NCBI GenBank assembly: GCA_963989245.1
Contig: OZ022351.1
Coordinates: 12,064,412 to 12,128,411 of the forward strand
Length of the DNA stretch: 64,000 nt
Reading direction: 5' to 3'
Origin: Nansenia antarctica
Lineage: Eukaryota; Chordata; Actinopteri; Argentiniformes; Microstomatidae
Shown: piece after piece, positions 47,250-59,614 of the stretch
How positions within the stretch are numbered: position 1 is the first letter of the stretch
How the letters are laid out: every line of letters begins with the position of its first letter
Notes under the pieces: model-generated
Database searches by the model: none
What the model was told of the DNA's origin: nothing
Seen by the model: only the letters and a program-made list of their open reading frames with translations
Program-made: the position numbers and the translations under genes

Positions 47250-47794
47250 TAATAAGGCTCACAGAGACACGAACTAGCTAGCAGTAGTGGAACAGAGAAG
47301 ATGGATATTAGAAAATGGCTAAAACCAAAGAATGCAAAAAAAAAAAAAAACTACTTTGTTTTGAACCTTTACAGCTCTCCAATGGGATTCCAATCGAGAG
47401 CTGGTTCATGGACAGAAATGACAACGAACTCCTGAAGCTGGTTCCCTTCCTGGAGAAGCTTGTGGAGATGAATGAAGACGTAAGGCCACATGTCCGAGAG
47501 CAGTTTCGTCTGCATGACCTCCTGCCCCCAGACTGAGCGCCCCTGCTACGTCCTCCATGAGGACCACCTCTACCTCAGGCTACTGCAAGTATGAGCCACA
47601 ATTACATCATTGTTATTTTTGAATAAAAAAATTATCGCTAGCAGTAGTAGAACAGAGAAGATGGATATTAGGAAAAAGGCTAAATACAAAGAATGCAACC
47701 GTCCAAATTAAAGAGACTGATAACCTAACAGAATTACCACAGGTTCTTTCGCCACGAATCACAGCAATCTTTCAAAGTATTCACCGGTAAGTAC
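47250..47794 (+). repeat. S monomer at 47250
   Basis: CTDSPL2 tail 47375-47536, Arg-to-Gln (VREQFR). Ends at ccggtaagtac, losing the last part of the tail. Confidence 0.92.
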
Positions 47795-48236
47795 TCCAAT
47801 GGGATTCCAATCGAGAGCTGGTTCATGGACAGAAATGACAACGAACTCCTGAAGCTGGTTCCCTTCCTGGAGAAGCTTGTGGAGATGAATGAAGACGTAA
47901 GGCCACATGTCCGAGAGCGGTTTCGTCTGCATGACCTCCTGCCCCCAGACTGAGCGCCCCTGCTACGTCCTCCATGAGGACCACCTCTACCTCAGGCTAC
48001 TGCAAGTATGAGCCACAATTACATCATTGTTATTTTGAATGAAAAAATAATCGCTAGCAGTAGTAGAACAGAGAAGATGGATATTAGGAAAAAGGCTAAA
48101 TACAAAGAATGCAACCGTCCAAATTAAAGAGACTGATAACCTAACAGAATTACCACAGGTTCTTTCGCCACGAATCACAGCAATCTTTCAAAGTATTCAC
48201 CGGTAAGTACAGAATGAGCAAGCGCAAGATGACCTG
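47795..48236 (+). repeat. Truncated S monomer
   Basis: Starts inside the CTDSPL2 tail (47794-47953), directly fused to the preceding unit's ggtaagtac. The MDIRK start, A-tract and acceptor are deleted. Confidence 0.92.
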
Positions 48237-49254
48237 TAATAAGGCTCACAGAGACACGAACTAGCTAGCAGTAGTGGAACAGAGAAGATGGATATTAGAA
48301 AATGGCTAAAACCAAAGAATGCAAAAAATAAATAAAATCTACTTTGTTTTGAACCTTTACAGCTCTCCAATGGGATTCCAATCGAGAGCTGGTTCATGGA
48401 CAGAAATGACAACGAACTCCTGAAGCTGGTTCCCTTCCTGGAGAAGCTTGTGGAGATGAATGAAGATGTAAGGCCACATGTCCGAGAGCGGTTTCGTCTG
48501 CATGACCTCCTGCCCCCAGACTGAGCGCCCCTGAAACTGATATCTGGGTCGATCTCTGACGGGGGGCAGTCCAGATGAGGTGCTAAGTGAAGGGTTTAGA
48601 CTCACCATCACACGCAAAGACCTCCAGACTCTCCGACACCTCAAATGGCTCAACGATGCGGTGAGTTGTTATCATCATGCACCACATATAGTGACAGATT
48701 GCCGTACAGAACTGGAAAGAAGGGGGAAAAATAAGTAATAACGTAAAGATGTTTATTGTTTTCTAATTTTCAGCCATTGTCTTTGCCCTCTCCTCCAGGT
48801 CATAAACTTCTACATGAACCTGTTGGTGGAGCGCAGTAAAGACCCTAACCTGCCGACGGTCTACACCTTCAACACCTTCTTCTTTCCCCAGCTGCGCAGT
48901 TTCGGTTACTCGGCTGTCCGCCGCTGGACTAAGAACATGGACATCTTCTCAGTGGACATACTGCTCGTACCCGTCCACCTGGGGAAGCACTGGTGCCTTG
49001 TTCATGCTTGGTAAATGCAATGTTAACAAATGGGTGAAATCTTTATTCATACTTATATAAAGCGATTATAAATGGCAATCTTTTTGTGAGAATTGTGCAA
49101 ATACAGCCACAGGGCAATCTGGGTATTGCAAAAATGATTACATTAGATTTTCGAGGTTTTACGACTGAGGTCCCAGGTTCTTTCGCCAAGAATCACAGCA
49201 ATCTTTCAAAGTATTCACCGGTAAGTACAGAATGAGCAAGCGCAAGATGACCTG
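48237..49254 (+). repeat. L monomer at 48237 (second 6200-bp block)
   Basis: CTDSPL2 tail 48363-48524. Counterpart of 42037. Confidence 0.92.
48574..49010 (+). pseudogene. SENP1-like fragment, copy 28
   Basis: Exons 48574-48660 and 48799-49010. Confidence 0.88.
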
Positions 49255-50276
49255 TAATAAGGCTCACAGAGACACGAACTAGCTAGGAGTAGTGGAACAG
49301 AGAAGATGGATATTAGAAAATGGCTAAAACCAAAGAATGCAAAAAAAAAAAAAAAAAAAACTACTTTGTTTTGAACCTTTACAGCTCTCCAATGGGATTC
49401 CAATCGAGAGCTGGTTCATGGACAGAAATGACAACGAACTCCTGAAGCTGGTTCCCTTCCTGGAGAAGCTTGTGGAGATGAATGAAGACGTAAGGCCACA
49501 TGTCCGAGAGCGGTTTCGTCTGCATGACCTCCTGCCCCCAGACTGAGCGCCCCTGAAACTGATAACTGGGTCGATCTCTGACGGGGGGCAGACCAGATGA
49601 GGTGCTAAGTGAAGGGTTTAGACTCACCATCACACGCAAAGACCTCCAGACTCTCCGACACCTCAAATGGCTCAACGATGCGGTGAGTTGTTATCATCAT
49701 GCACCACATATAGTGACAGATTGCCGTACAGAACTGGAAAGAAGGGGGAAAAATAAGTAATAACGTAGAGATGTTTATTGTTTTCTAATTTTCAGCCATT
49801 GTCTTTGCCCTCTCCTCCAGGTCATAAACTTCTACATGAACCTGTTGGTGGAGCGCAGTAAAGACCCTAACCTGCCGACGGTCTACACCTTCAACACCTT
49901 CTTCTTTCCCCAGCTGCGCAGTTTCGGTTACTCGGCTGTCCGCCGCTGGACTAAGAACATGGACATCTTCTCAGTGGACATACTGCTCGTACCCGTCCAC
50001 CTGGGGAAGCACTGGTGCCTTGTTCATGCTTGGTAAATGCAATGTTAACAAATGGGTGAAATCTTTATTCATACTTATATAAAGCGATTATAAATGGCAA
50101 TCTTTTTGTGAGAATTGTGCAAATACAGCCACAGGGCAATCTGGGTATTGCAAAAATGATTACATTAGATTTTCGAGGTTTTACGACTGAGGTCCCAGGT
50201 TCTTTCGCCAAGAATCACAGCAATCTTTCAAAGTATTCACCGGTAAGTACAGAATGAGCAAGCGCAAGATGACCTG
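49255..50276 (+). repeat. L monomer at 49255
   Basis: CTDSPL2 tail 49385-49546; A-tract of 20. Confidence 0.92.
49596..50032 (+). pseudogene. SENP1-like fragment, copy 29
   Basis: Exons 49596-49682 and 49821-50032. gcagacc precedes exon A, a difference from 43055. Confidence 0.88.
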
Positions 50277-50845
50277 TAATAAGGCTCACAGAGACACGAA
50301 CTAGCTAGGAGTAGTGGAACAGAGAAGATGGATATTAGAAAATGGCTAAAACCAAAGAATGCAAAAAAAAAAAAAACTACTTTGTTTTGAACCTTTACAG
50401 CTCTCCAATGGGATTCCAATCGAGAGCTGGTTCATGGACAGAAATGACAACGAACTCCTGAAGCTGGTTCCCTTCCTGGAGAAGCTTGTGGAGATGAATG
50501 AAGACGTAAGGCCACATGTCCGAGAGCGGTTTCGTCTGCATGACCTCCTGCCCCCAGACTGAGCGCCCCTGCTACGTCCTCCATGAGGACCACCTCTACC
50601 TCAGGCTACTGCAAGTATGAGCCACAATTACATCATTGTTATTTTGAATGAAAAAATAATCGCTAGCAGTAGTAGAACAGAGAAGATGGATATTAGGAAA
50701 AAGGCTAAATACAAAGAATGCAACCGTCCAAATTAAAGAGACTGATAACCTAACAGAATTACCACAGGTTCTTTCGCCACGAATCACAGCAATCTTTCAA
50801 AGTATTCACCGGTAAGTACAGAATGAGCAAGCGCAAGATGACCTG
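50277..50845 (+). repeat. S monomer at 50277
   Basis: CTDSPL2 tail 50401-50562. Confidence 0.92.
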
Positions 50846-51863
50846 TAATAAGGCTCACAGAGACACGAACTAGCTAGCAGTAGTGGAACAGAGAAGATGG
50901 ATATTAGAAAATGGCTAAAACCAAAGAATGCAAAAAAAATTAAAAATCTACTTTGTTTTGAACCTTTACAGCTCTCCAATGGGATTCCAATCGAGAGCTG
51001 GTTCATGGACAGAAATGACAACGAACTCCTGAAGCTGGTTCCCTTCCTGGAGAAGCTTGTGGAGATGAATGAAGACGTAAGGCCACATGTCCGAGAGCGG
51101 TTTCGTCTGCATGACCTCCTGCCCCCAGACTGAGCGCCCCTGAAACTGATAACTGGGTCGATCTCTGACGGGGGGCAGTCCAGATGAGGTGCTAAGTGAA
51201 GGGTTTAGACTCACCATCACACGCAAAGACCTCCAGACTCTCCGACACCTCAAATGGCTCAACGATGCGGTGAGTTGTTATCATCATGCACCACATATAG
51301 TGACAGATTGCCGTACAGAACTGGAAAGAAGGGGGAAAAATAAGTAATAACGTAAAGATGTTTATTGTTTTCTAATTTTCAGCCATTGTCTTTGCCCTCT
51401 CCTCCAGGTCATAAACTTCTACATGAACCTGTTGGTGGAGCGCAGTAAAGACCCTAACCTGCCGACGGTCTACACCTTCAACACCTTCTTCTTTCCCCAG
51501 CTGCGCAGTTTCGGTTACTCGGCTGTCCGCCGCTGGACTAAGAACATGGACATCTTCTCAGTGGACATACTGCTCGTACCCGTCCACCTGGGGAAGCACT
51601 GGTGCCTTGTTCATGCTTGGTAAATGCAATGTTAACAAATGGGTGAAATCTTTATTCATACTTATATAAAGCGATTATAAATGGCAATCTTTTTGTGAGA
51701 ATTGTGCAAATACAGCCACAGGGCAATCTGGGTATTGCAAAAATGATTACATTAGATTTTCGAGGTTTTACGACTGAGGTCCCAGGTTCTTTCGCCAAGA
51801 ATCACAGCAATCTTTCAAAGTATTCACCGGTAAGTACAGAATGAGCAAGCGCAAGATGACCTG
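50846..51863 (+). repeat. L monomer at 50846
   Basis: CTDSPL2 tail 50972-51133; fused 78-codon frame from 50897. Confidence 0.92.
51183..51619 (+). pseudogene. SENP1-like fragment, copy 30
   Basis: Exons 51183-51269 and 51408-51619. Confidence 0.88.
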
Positions 51864-52432
51864 TAATAAGGCTCACAGAGACACGAACTAGCTAGCAGTA
51901 GTGGAACAGAGAAGATGGATATTAGAAAATGGCTAAAACCAAAGAATGCAAAAAAAAAAAAAACTACTTTGTTTTGAACCTTTACAGCTCTCCAATGGGA
52001 TTCCAATCGAGAGCTGGTTCATGGACAGAAATGACAACGAACTCCTGAAGCTGGTTCCCTTCCTGGAGAAGCTTGTGGAGATGAATGAAGACGTAAGGCC
52101 ACATGTCCGAGAGCGGTTTCGTCTGCATGACCTCCTGCCCCCAGACTGAGCGCCCCTGCTACGTCCTCCATGAGGACCACCTCTACCTCAGGCTACTGCA
52201 AGTATGAGCCACAATTACATCATTGTTATTTTGAATGAAAAAATAATCGCTAGCAGTAGTAGAACAGAGAAGATGGATATTAGGAAAAAGGCTAAATACA
52301 AAGAATGCAACCGTCCAAATTAAAGAGACTGATAACCTAACAGAATTACCACAGGTTCTTTCGCCACGAATCACAGCAATCTTTCAAAGTATTCACCGGT
52401 AAGTACAGAATGAGCAAGCGCAAGATGACCTG
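51864..52432 (+). repeat. S monomer at 51864
   Basis: CTDSPL2 tail 51988-52149. Confidence 0.92.
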
Positions 52433-53449
52433 TAATAAGGCTCACAGAGACACGAACTAGCTAGCAGTAGTGGAACAGAGAAGATGGATATTAGAAAATG
52501 GCTAAAACCAAAGAATGCAAAAAAATAAAAAATCTACTTTGTTTTGAACCTTTACAGCTCTCCAATGGGATTCCAATCGAGAGCTGGTTCATGGACAGAA
52601 ATGACAACGAACTCCTGAAGCTGGTTCCCTTCCTGGAGAAGCTTGTGGAGATGAATGAAGACGTAAGGCCACATGTCCGAGAGCGGTTTCGTCTGCATGA
52701 CCTCCTGCCCCCAGACTGAGCGCCCCTGAAACTGATAACTGGGTCGATCTCTGACGGGGGGCAGTCCAGATGAGGTGCTAAGTGAAGGGTTTAGACTCAC
52801 CATCACACGCAAAGACCTCCAGACTCTCCGACACCTCAAATGGCTCAACGATGCGGTGAGTTGTTATCATCATGCACCACATATAGTGACAGATTGCCGT
52901 ACAGAACTGGAAAGAAGGGGGAAAAATAAGTAATAACGTAGAGATGTTTATTGTTTTCTAATTTTCAGCCATTGTCTTTGCCCTCTCCTCCAGGTCATAA
53001 ACTTCTACATGAACCTGTTGGTGGAGCGCAGTAAAGACCCTAACCTGCCGACGGTCTACACCTTCAACACCTTCTTCTTTCCCCAGCTGCGCAGTTTCGG
53101 TTACTCGGCTGTCCGCCGCTGGACTAAGAACATGGACATCTTCTCAGTGGACATACTGCTCGTACCCGTCCACCTGGGGAAGCACTGGTGCCTTGTTCAT
53201 GCTTGGTAAATGCAATGTTAACAAATGGGTGAAATCTTTATTCATACTTATATAAAGCGATTATAAATGGCAATCTTTTTGTGAGAATTGTGCAAATACA
53301 GCCACAGGGCAATCTGGGTATTGCAAAAATGATTACATTAGATTTTCGAGGTTTTACGACTGAGGTCCCAGGTTCTTTCGCCAAGAATCACAGCAATCTT
53401 TCAAAGTATTCACCGGTAAGTACAGAATGAGCAAGCGCAAGATGACCTG
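52433..53449 (+). repeat. L monomer at 52433
   Basis: CTDSPL2 tail 52558-52719. Confidence 0.92.
52769..53205 (+). pseudogene. SENP1-like fragment, copy 31
   Basis: Exons 52769-52855 and 52994-53205. Confidence 0.88.
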
Positions 53450-53994
53450 TAATAAGGCTCACAGAGACACGAACTAGCTAGCAGTAGTGGAACAGAGAAG
53501 ATGGATATTAGAAAATGGCTAAAACCAAAGAATGCAAAAAAAAAAAAAAACTACTTTGTTTTGAACCTTTACAGCTCTCCAATGGGATTCCAATCGAGAG
53601 CTGGTTCATGGACAGAAATGACAACGAACTCCTGAAGCTGGTTCCCTTCCTGGAGAAGCTTGTGGAGATGAATGAAGACGTAAGGCCACATGTCCGAGAG
53701 CAGTTTCGTCTGCATGACCTCCTGCCCCCAGACTGAGCGCCCCTGCTACGTCCTCCATGAGGACCACCTCTACCTCAGGCTACTGCAAGTATGAGCCACA
53801 ATTACATCATTGTTATTTTTGAATAAAAAAATTATCGCTAGCAGTAGTAGAACAGAGAAGATGGATATTAGGAAAAAGGCTAAATACAAAGAATGCAACC
53901 GTCCAAATTAAAGAGACTGATAACCTAACAGAATTACCACAGGTTCTTTCGCCACGAATCACAGCAATCTTTCAAAGTATTCACCGGTAAGTAC
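53450..53994 (+). repeat. S monomer at 53450
   Basis: CTDSPL2 tail 53575-53736 with VREQFR. Confidence 0.92.
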
Positions 53995-54436
53995 TCCAAT
54001 GGGATTCCAATCGAGAGCTGGTTCATGGACAGAAATGACAACGAACTCCTGAAGCTGGTTCCCTTCCTGGAGAAGCTTGTGGAGATGAATGAAGACGTAA
54101 GGCCACATGTCCGAGAGCGGTTTCGTCTGCATGACCTCCTGCCCCCAGACTGAGCGCCCCTGCTACGTCCTCCATGAGGACCACCTCTACCTCAGGCTAC
54201 TGCAAGTATGAGCCACAATTACATCATTGTTATTTTGAATGAAAAAATAATCGCTAGCAGTAGTAGAACAGAGAAGATGGATATTAGGAAAAAGGCTAAA
54301 TACAAAGAATGCAACCGTCCAAATTAAAGAGACTGATAACCTAACAGAATTACCACAGGTTCTTTCGCCACGAATCACAGCAATCTTTCAAAGTATTCAC
54401 CGGTAAGTACAGAATGAGCAAGCGCAAGATGACCTG
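53995..54436 (+). repeat. Truncated S monomer (second)
   Basis: CTDSPL2 remnant 53994-54153; same deletion junction as 47795. Confidence 0.92.
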
Positions 54437-55369
54437 TAATAAGGCTCACAGAGACACGAACTAGCTAGCAGTAGTGGAACAGAGAAGATGGATATTAGAA
54501 AATGGCTAAAACCAAAGAATGCAAAAAAATAAAAAATCTACTTTGTTTTGAACCTTTACAGCTCTCCAATGGGATTCCAATCAAGAGCTGGTTCATGGAC
54601 AGAAATGACAACGAACTCCTGAAGCTGGTTCCCTTCCTGGAGAAGCTTGTGGAGATGAATGAAGACGTAAGGCCACATGTCCGAGAGCGGTTTCGTCTGC
54701 ATGACCTCCTGCCCCCAGACTGAGCGCCCCTGAAACTGATAACTGGGTCTATCTCTGACGGGGGGCAGTCCAGATGAGGTGCTAAGTGAAGGGTTTAGAC
54801 TCACCATCACACGCAAAGACCTCCAGACTCTCCGACACCTCAAATGGCTCAACGATGCGGTGAGTTGTTATCATCATGCACCACATATAGTGACAGACTG
54901 CCGTACAGAACTGGAAAGAAGGGGGAAAAATAAGTAATAACGTAGAGATGTTTATTGTTTTCTAATTTTCAGCCATTGTCTTTGCCCTCTCCTCCAGGTC
55001 ATAAACTTCTACATGAACCTGTTGGTGGAGCGCAGTAAAGACCCTAACCTGCCGACGGTCTACACCTTCAACACCTTCTTCTTTCCCCAGCTGCGCAGTT
55101 TCGGTTACTCGGCTGTCCGCCGCTGGACTAAGAACATGGACATCTTCTCAGTGGACATACTGCTCGTACCCGTCCACCTGGGGAAGCACTGGTGCCTTGT
55201 TCATGCTTGGTAAATGCAATGTTAACAAATGGGTGAAATCTTTATTCATACTTATATAAAGCGATTATAAATGGCAATCTTTTTGTGAGAATTGTGCAAA
55301 TACAGCCACAGGGCAATCTGGGTATTGCAAAAATGATTACATTAGATTTTCGAGGTTTTACGACTGAGG
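54437..55369 (+). repeat. L monomer at 54437, tail replaced by X3
   Basis: CTDSPL2 tail 54562-54723 with Glu-to-Lys (IKSWF). Joins X at the same point as 35190-36122. Confidence 0.92.
54773..55209 (+). pseudogene. SENP1-like fragment, copy 32
   Basis: Exons 54773-54859 and 54998-55209. Intron variant cagactgcc, shared only with copy 33. Confidence 0.88.
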
Positions 55370-55412
55370 CAGTACTATTAGGTGGTTAGATTTGACAGTT
55401 TTGATTTGACAG

Positions 55413-55517
55413 ATGGATATTAGAAAATGGCTAAAACCAAAGAATGCAACCGTTACCGATAAAAATAAAGTGACGGATGACGAAAGCCATACCATATACC
55501 TAACAGACTTACAGCAG
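55413..55517 (+). pseudogene. MDIRKWLK exon (X3)
   Basis: 35 codons; Glu-to-Asp near the end (cagactt); gtaagc donor intact. Confidence 0.55.
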
Positions 55518-56065
55518 GTAAGCATCTTTCGCCACGATTGTTGTTGGGAAGTAGAGGTAAGGTGATGTGATAGTGCTACAAGGCCCTGCACACTGGGCTT
55601 TTTCAGAGGCACACTCCAAATGTAGTTATGTGAAATCTCCCAGAATGCCTTGCAAATCATCGACAACAGTGGGAAACGCACAAGCAACAAAAGATAACGA
55701 CAACTGTAATTATTTTCTTCTTTTTTTGTTGTTCTTTATTGACCAGGGACAGTACACATTAATAAACCAGTTGGTAAATGAGTCAGTGTTAGCCAAATGG
55801 CTATTTTTCAACTGTTGTCCCTGTGGCCAGATGTCATAAGTTGTTCTCTAAAAAAAGAAAAAAGAAACATTGTATACAAGCAAATGTATAAGAGCAGTAT
55901 AGCAATAGGCTCTCATTAACTAACTAGGCCTACTAGACGTTATATACAATATTGTTTTCTTTGTTAATAAAGACTTAAAAATGATGTTAGTATTTTTGTA
56001 TTATCTATGCCATTGTATTATCTTAGTTGAATATAATTTCAATGTATTATAGACCTACTCTTTAT

Positions 56066-56077
56066 AACAACAACAAC
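56066..56077. repeat. AAC microsatellite, 4 repeats (X3)
   Basis: Shortest run of the five. Confidence 0.95.
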
Positions 56078-56276
56078 AAAAGTTTGCTAGTATGCTGATG
56101 TCTAGCTAGCTAGCTGATTTGTGCATTTTGACACAATCTATGTCGCTTGTGCTGTACATTTGGGTCTCTGATGACATTACTAACACAGAAATTGTAAAAT
56201 GAAACATATTTCAATTCAGTATATGAATGTATAGGTTATATAGGGTGGATAACAGACACCTACTAGATTACTAGAT

Positions 56277-56506
56277 ATGTTGACAGTGGTGGCCCTTGCA
56301 CAACAACAGAGACATAGGATCCCCGACTATGCTGAGAAGGTTGTACCTCTGTACATAGAGCACAACTTACAAATGCATTTCCGTATGACACGCATGGCTT
56401 TTAAGCACGGGTCCTAACAGGAAATTGCAGAGGACATGACCAACCAAAATAGAGTTGGGCGACCATCCCTTCCAACCTTCAAGCAGCTACTGATTGTTCT
56501 GTGGCT
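56277..56506 (+). pseudogene. Harbinger-like remnant (X3)
   Basis: As X1, with Lys-to-Gln before MHFRMT. Confidence 0.62.
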
Positions 56507-56731
56507 CAGCGTTGCCAACTCCTCTGTAATGGAAGTAGCTGTTGGCTCTCCCAAAAGTAGCTAGATGATGTAATCAACTAATTTGCATAATATGCAATTC
56601 TGAAAGGCTAAATTAACTATTAGTTAATAGTAGCTAGATTTGTCACTGGTCGCTTTTGACTAGTTATGTCGCCAAGGGGGGTCTAGAAAGTCACCATGTT
56701 TAGCGACAAAGTCGCCAAGTTGGCAACACTG
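56507..56731. mobile_element. 225-bp MITE (X3)
   Basis: agtcaccatg variant shared with X4. Confidence 0.75.
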
Positions 56732-56830
56732 CCAATATGCCTCTGTGAGGACCAGTTCCCCTGTACAGAAGTCCCTGTCCAGCCCTGCTACGTCCTCCGT
56801 GAGGACCACCTCTACCTCAGGCTACTGCAA
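56732..56830 (+). pseudogene. Unrecognised exon (X3)
   Basis: 33 codons to the gtatgag donor. Confidence 0.5.
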
Positions 56831-57112
56831 GTATGAGCCACAATTACATCATTGTTATTTTGAATAAAAAAATAATCGCTAGCAGTAGTAGAACAGAGAA
56901 GATGGATATTAGGAAAAAGGCTAAATACAAAGAATGCAACCGTCCAAATTAAAGAAACTGATAACCTAACAGAATTACCACAGGTTCTTTCGCCACGAAC
57001 CACAGCAATCTTTCAAAGTATTCACCGGTAAGTACAGAATGAGCAAGCGCAAGATGACCTGTAATAAGGCTCACAGAGACACGAACTAGCTAGCAGTAGT
57101 AGAACAGAGAAG

Positions 57113-57217
57113 ATGGATATTAGAAAATGGCTAAAACCAAAGAATGCAACCGTTACCGATAAAAAAAAAGCGACGGATGACGAAAGCCATACCATATACC
57201 TAACAGAATTACAGCAG
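57113..57217 (+). pseudogene. MDIRKWLK exon (X4), donor lost
   Basis: 35 codons, but the donor gtaagc is mutated to ttaagc, so this copy could not splice normally. The internal Lys stretch is also changed. Confidence 0.55.
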
Positions 57218-57764
57218 TTAAGCATCTTTCGCCACGATTGTTGTTGGGAAGTAGAGGTAAGGTGATGTGATAGTGCTACAAGCCCTGCACACTGGGCTTT
57301 TTCAGAGGCACACTCCAAATGTAGTTATGTGAAATCTCCCAGAATGCCTTGCAAATCATCGACAACAGTGGGAAACGCACAAGCAACAAAAGATAACGAC
57401 AACTGTAATTATTTTCTTCTTTTTTTGTTGTTCTTTATTGACCAGGGACAGTACACATTAATAAACCAGTTGGTAAATGAGTCAGTGTTAGCCAAATGGC
57501 TATTTTTCAACTGTTGTCCCTGTGGCCAGATGTCATAAGTTGTTCTCTAAAAAAATAAAAAATAAACATTGTATACAAGCACATTTATAAGAGCAGTATA
57601 GCAATAGGCTCTCATTAACTAACTAGGCCTACTAGACGTTATATACAATATTGTTTTCTTTGTTAATAAAGACTTAAAAATGATGTTAGTATTTTTGTAT
57701 TATCTATGCCATTGTATTATCTTAGTTGAATATAATTTCAATGTATTATAGACCTACTCTTTAT

Positions 57765-57788
57765 AACAACAACAACAACAACAACAAC
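57765..57788. repeat. AAC microsatellite, 8 repeats (X4)
   Basis: (AAC)8 followed by aaaag. Confidence 0.95.
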
Positions 57789-57987
57789 AAAAGTTCGCTA
57801 GTATGCTGATGTCTAGCTAGCTAGCTGATTTGTGCATTTTGACACAATCTATGTCGCTTGTGCTGTACATTTGGGTCTCTGATGACATTACTAACACAGA
57901 AATTGTAAAATGAAACATATTTCAATTCAGTATATGAATGTATAGGTTATATAGGGTGGATAACAGACACCTACTAGATTACTAGAT

Positions 57988-58217
57988 ATGTTGACAGTGG
58001 TGGCCCTTGCACAACAACAGAGACATAGGATCCCCGACTATGCTGAGAAGGTTGTACCTCTGTACATAGAGCACAACTTAAAAATGCATTTCCGTATGAC
58101 ACGCATGGCTTTTAAGCACGGGTCCTAACAGGAAATTGCAGAGGACATGACCAACCAAAATAGAGTTGGGCGACCATCCCTTCCAACCTTCAAGCAGCTA
58201 CTGATTGTTCTGTGGCT
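57988..58217 (+). pseudogene. Harbinger-like remnant (X4)
   Basis: Same extent and stop as X1. Confidence 0.62.
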
Positions 58218-58442
58218 CAGCGTTGCCAACTCCTCTGTAATGGAAGTAGCTGTTGGCTCTCCCAAAAGTAGCTAGATGATGTAATCAACTAATTTGCATA
58301 ATATGCAATTCTGAAAGGCTAAATTAACTATTAGTTAATAGTAGCTAGATTTGTCACTGGTCGCTTTTGACTAGTTATGTCGCCAAGGGGGGTCTAGAAA
58401 GTCACCATGTTTAGCGACAAAGTCGCCAAGTTGGCAACACTG
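58218..58442. mobile_element. 225-bp MITE (X4)
   Basis: agtcaccatg variant as in X3. Confidence 0.75.
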
Positions 58443-58541
58443 CCAATATGCCTCTGTGAGGACCAGTTCCCCTGTACAGAAGTCCCTGTCCAGCCCTGCT
58501 ACGTCCTCCGTGAGGACCACCTCTACCTCAGGCTACTGCAA
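58443..58541 (+). pseudogene. Unrecognised exon (X4)
   Basis: 33 codons to the gtatgag donor. Confidence 0.5.
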
Positions 58542-58572
58542 GTATGAGCCACAATTACATCAATGTTATTTT

Positions 58573-59466
58573 GGAACAGAGAAGATGGATATTAGAAAAT
58601 GGCTAAAACCAAAGAATGCAAAAAAAAAAAAAAACTACTTTGTTTTGAACCTTTACAGCTCTCCAATGGGATTCCAATCGAGAGCTGGTTCATGGACAGA
58701 AATGACAACGAACTCCTGAAGCTGGTTCCCTTCCTGGAGAAGCTTGTGGAGATGAATGAAGACGTAAGGCCACATGTCCGAGAGCGGTTTCGTCTGCATG
58801 ACCTCCTGCCCCCAGACTGAGCGCCCCTGAAACTGATAACTGGGTCGATCTCTGACGGGGGGCAGTCCAGATGAGGTGCTAAGTGAAGGGTTTAGACTCA
58901 CCATCACACGCAAAGACCTCCAGACTCTCCGACACCTCAAATGGCTCAACGATGCGGTGAGTTGTTATCATCATGCACCACATATAGTGACAGACTGCCG
59001 TACAGAACTGGAAAGAAGGGGGAAAAATAAGTAATAACGTAGAGATGTTTATTGTTTTCTAATTTTCAGCCATTGTCTTTGCCCTCTCCTCCAGGTCATA
59101 AACTTCTACATGAACCTGTTGGTGGAGCGCAGTAAAGACCCTAACCTGCCGACGGTCTACACCTTCAACACCTTCTTCTTTCCCCAGCTGCGCAGTTTCG
59201 GTTACTCGGCTGTCCGCCGCTGGACTAAGAACATGGACATCTTCTCAGTGGACATACTGCTCGTACCCGTCCACCTGGGGAAGCACTGGTGCCTTGTTCA
59301 TGCTTGGTAAATGCAATGTTAACAAATGGGTGAAATCTTTATTCATACTTATATAAAGCGATTATAAATGGCAATCTTTTTGTGAGAATTGTGCAAATAC
59401 AGCCACAGGGCAATCTGGGTATTGCAAAAATGATTACATTAGATTTTCGAGGTTTTACGACTGAGG
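58573..59466 (+). repeat. L monomer at 58573, trimmed at both ends
   Basis: CTDSPL2 tail 58659-58820. The 5' end is trimmed as at 39353, but it continues as L rather than S and joins X5 at the usual point. Confidence 0.9.
58870..59306 (+). pseudogene. SENP1-like fragment, copy 33
   Basis: Exons 58870-58956 and 59095-59306; cagactgcc variant as in copy 32. Confidence 0.88.
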
Positions 59467-59509
59467 CAGTACTATTAGGTGGTTAGATTTGACAGTTTTG
59501 ATTTGACAG

Positions 59510-59614
59510 ATGGATATTAGAAAATGGCTAAAACCAAAGAATGCAACCGTTACCGATAAAAATAAAGTGACGGATGACGAAAGCCATACCATATACCTAA
59601 CAGAATTACAGCAG
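59510..59614 (+). pseudogene. MDIRKWLK exon (X5)
   Basis: 35 codons, gtaagc donor intact. Confidence 0.55.

Larger units (their letters stand above)
42037..54436 (+). repeat. 6200-bp eight-monomer block duplicated in tandem
   Basis: 42037-48236 and 48237-54436 are both 6200 bp with order L-L-S-L-S-L-S-truncated S. Shared private features include the aaaaaataaataaaatc tract, gctaggag in two units, a CTDSPL2 Arg-to-Gln codon (cag) and the same deletion junction. Only two differences were noticed by eye: caatgaac (42211) versus caacgaac (48411), and gcagtcc (43391) versus gcagacc (49591). Confidence 0.93.
55370..57061 (+). repeat. X block 3
   Basis: Same order as X1, about 19.25 kb downstream of it, with an S-type tail from about 56812. 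Confidence 0.85.
57062..58572 (+). repeat. X block 4
   Basis: Counterpart of X2: monomer-type start and the same truncated end at caatgttatttt. Confidence 0.85.
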
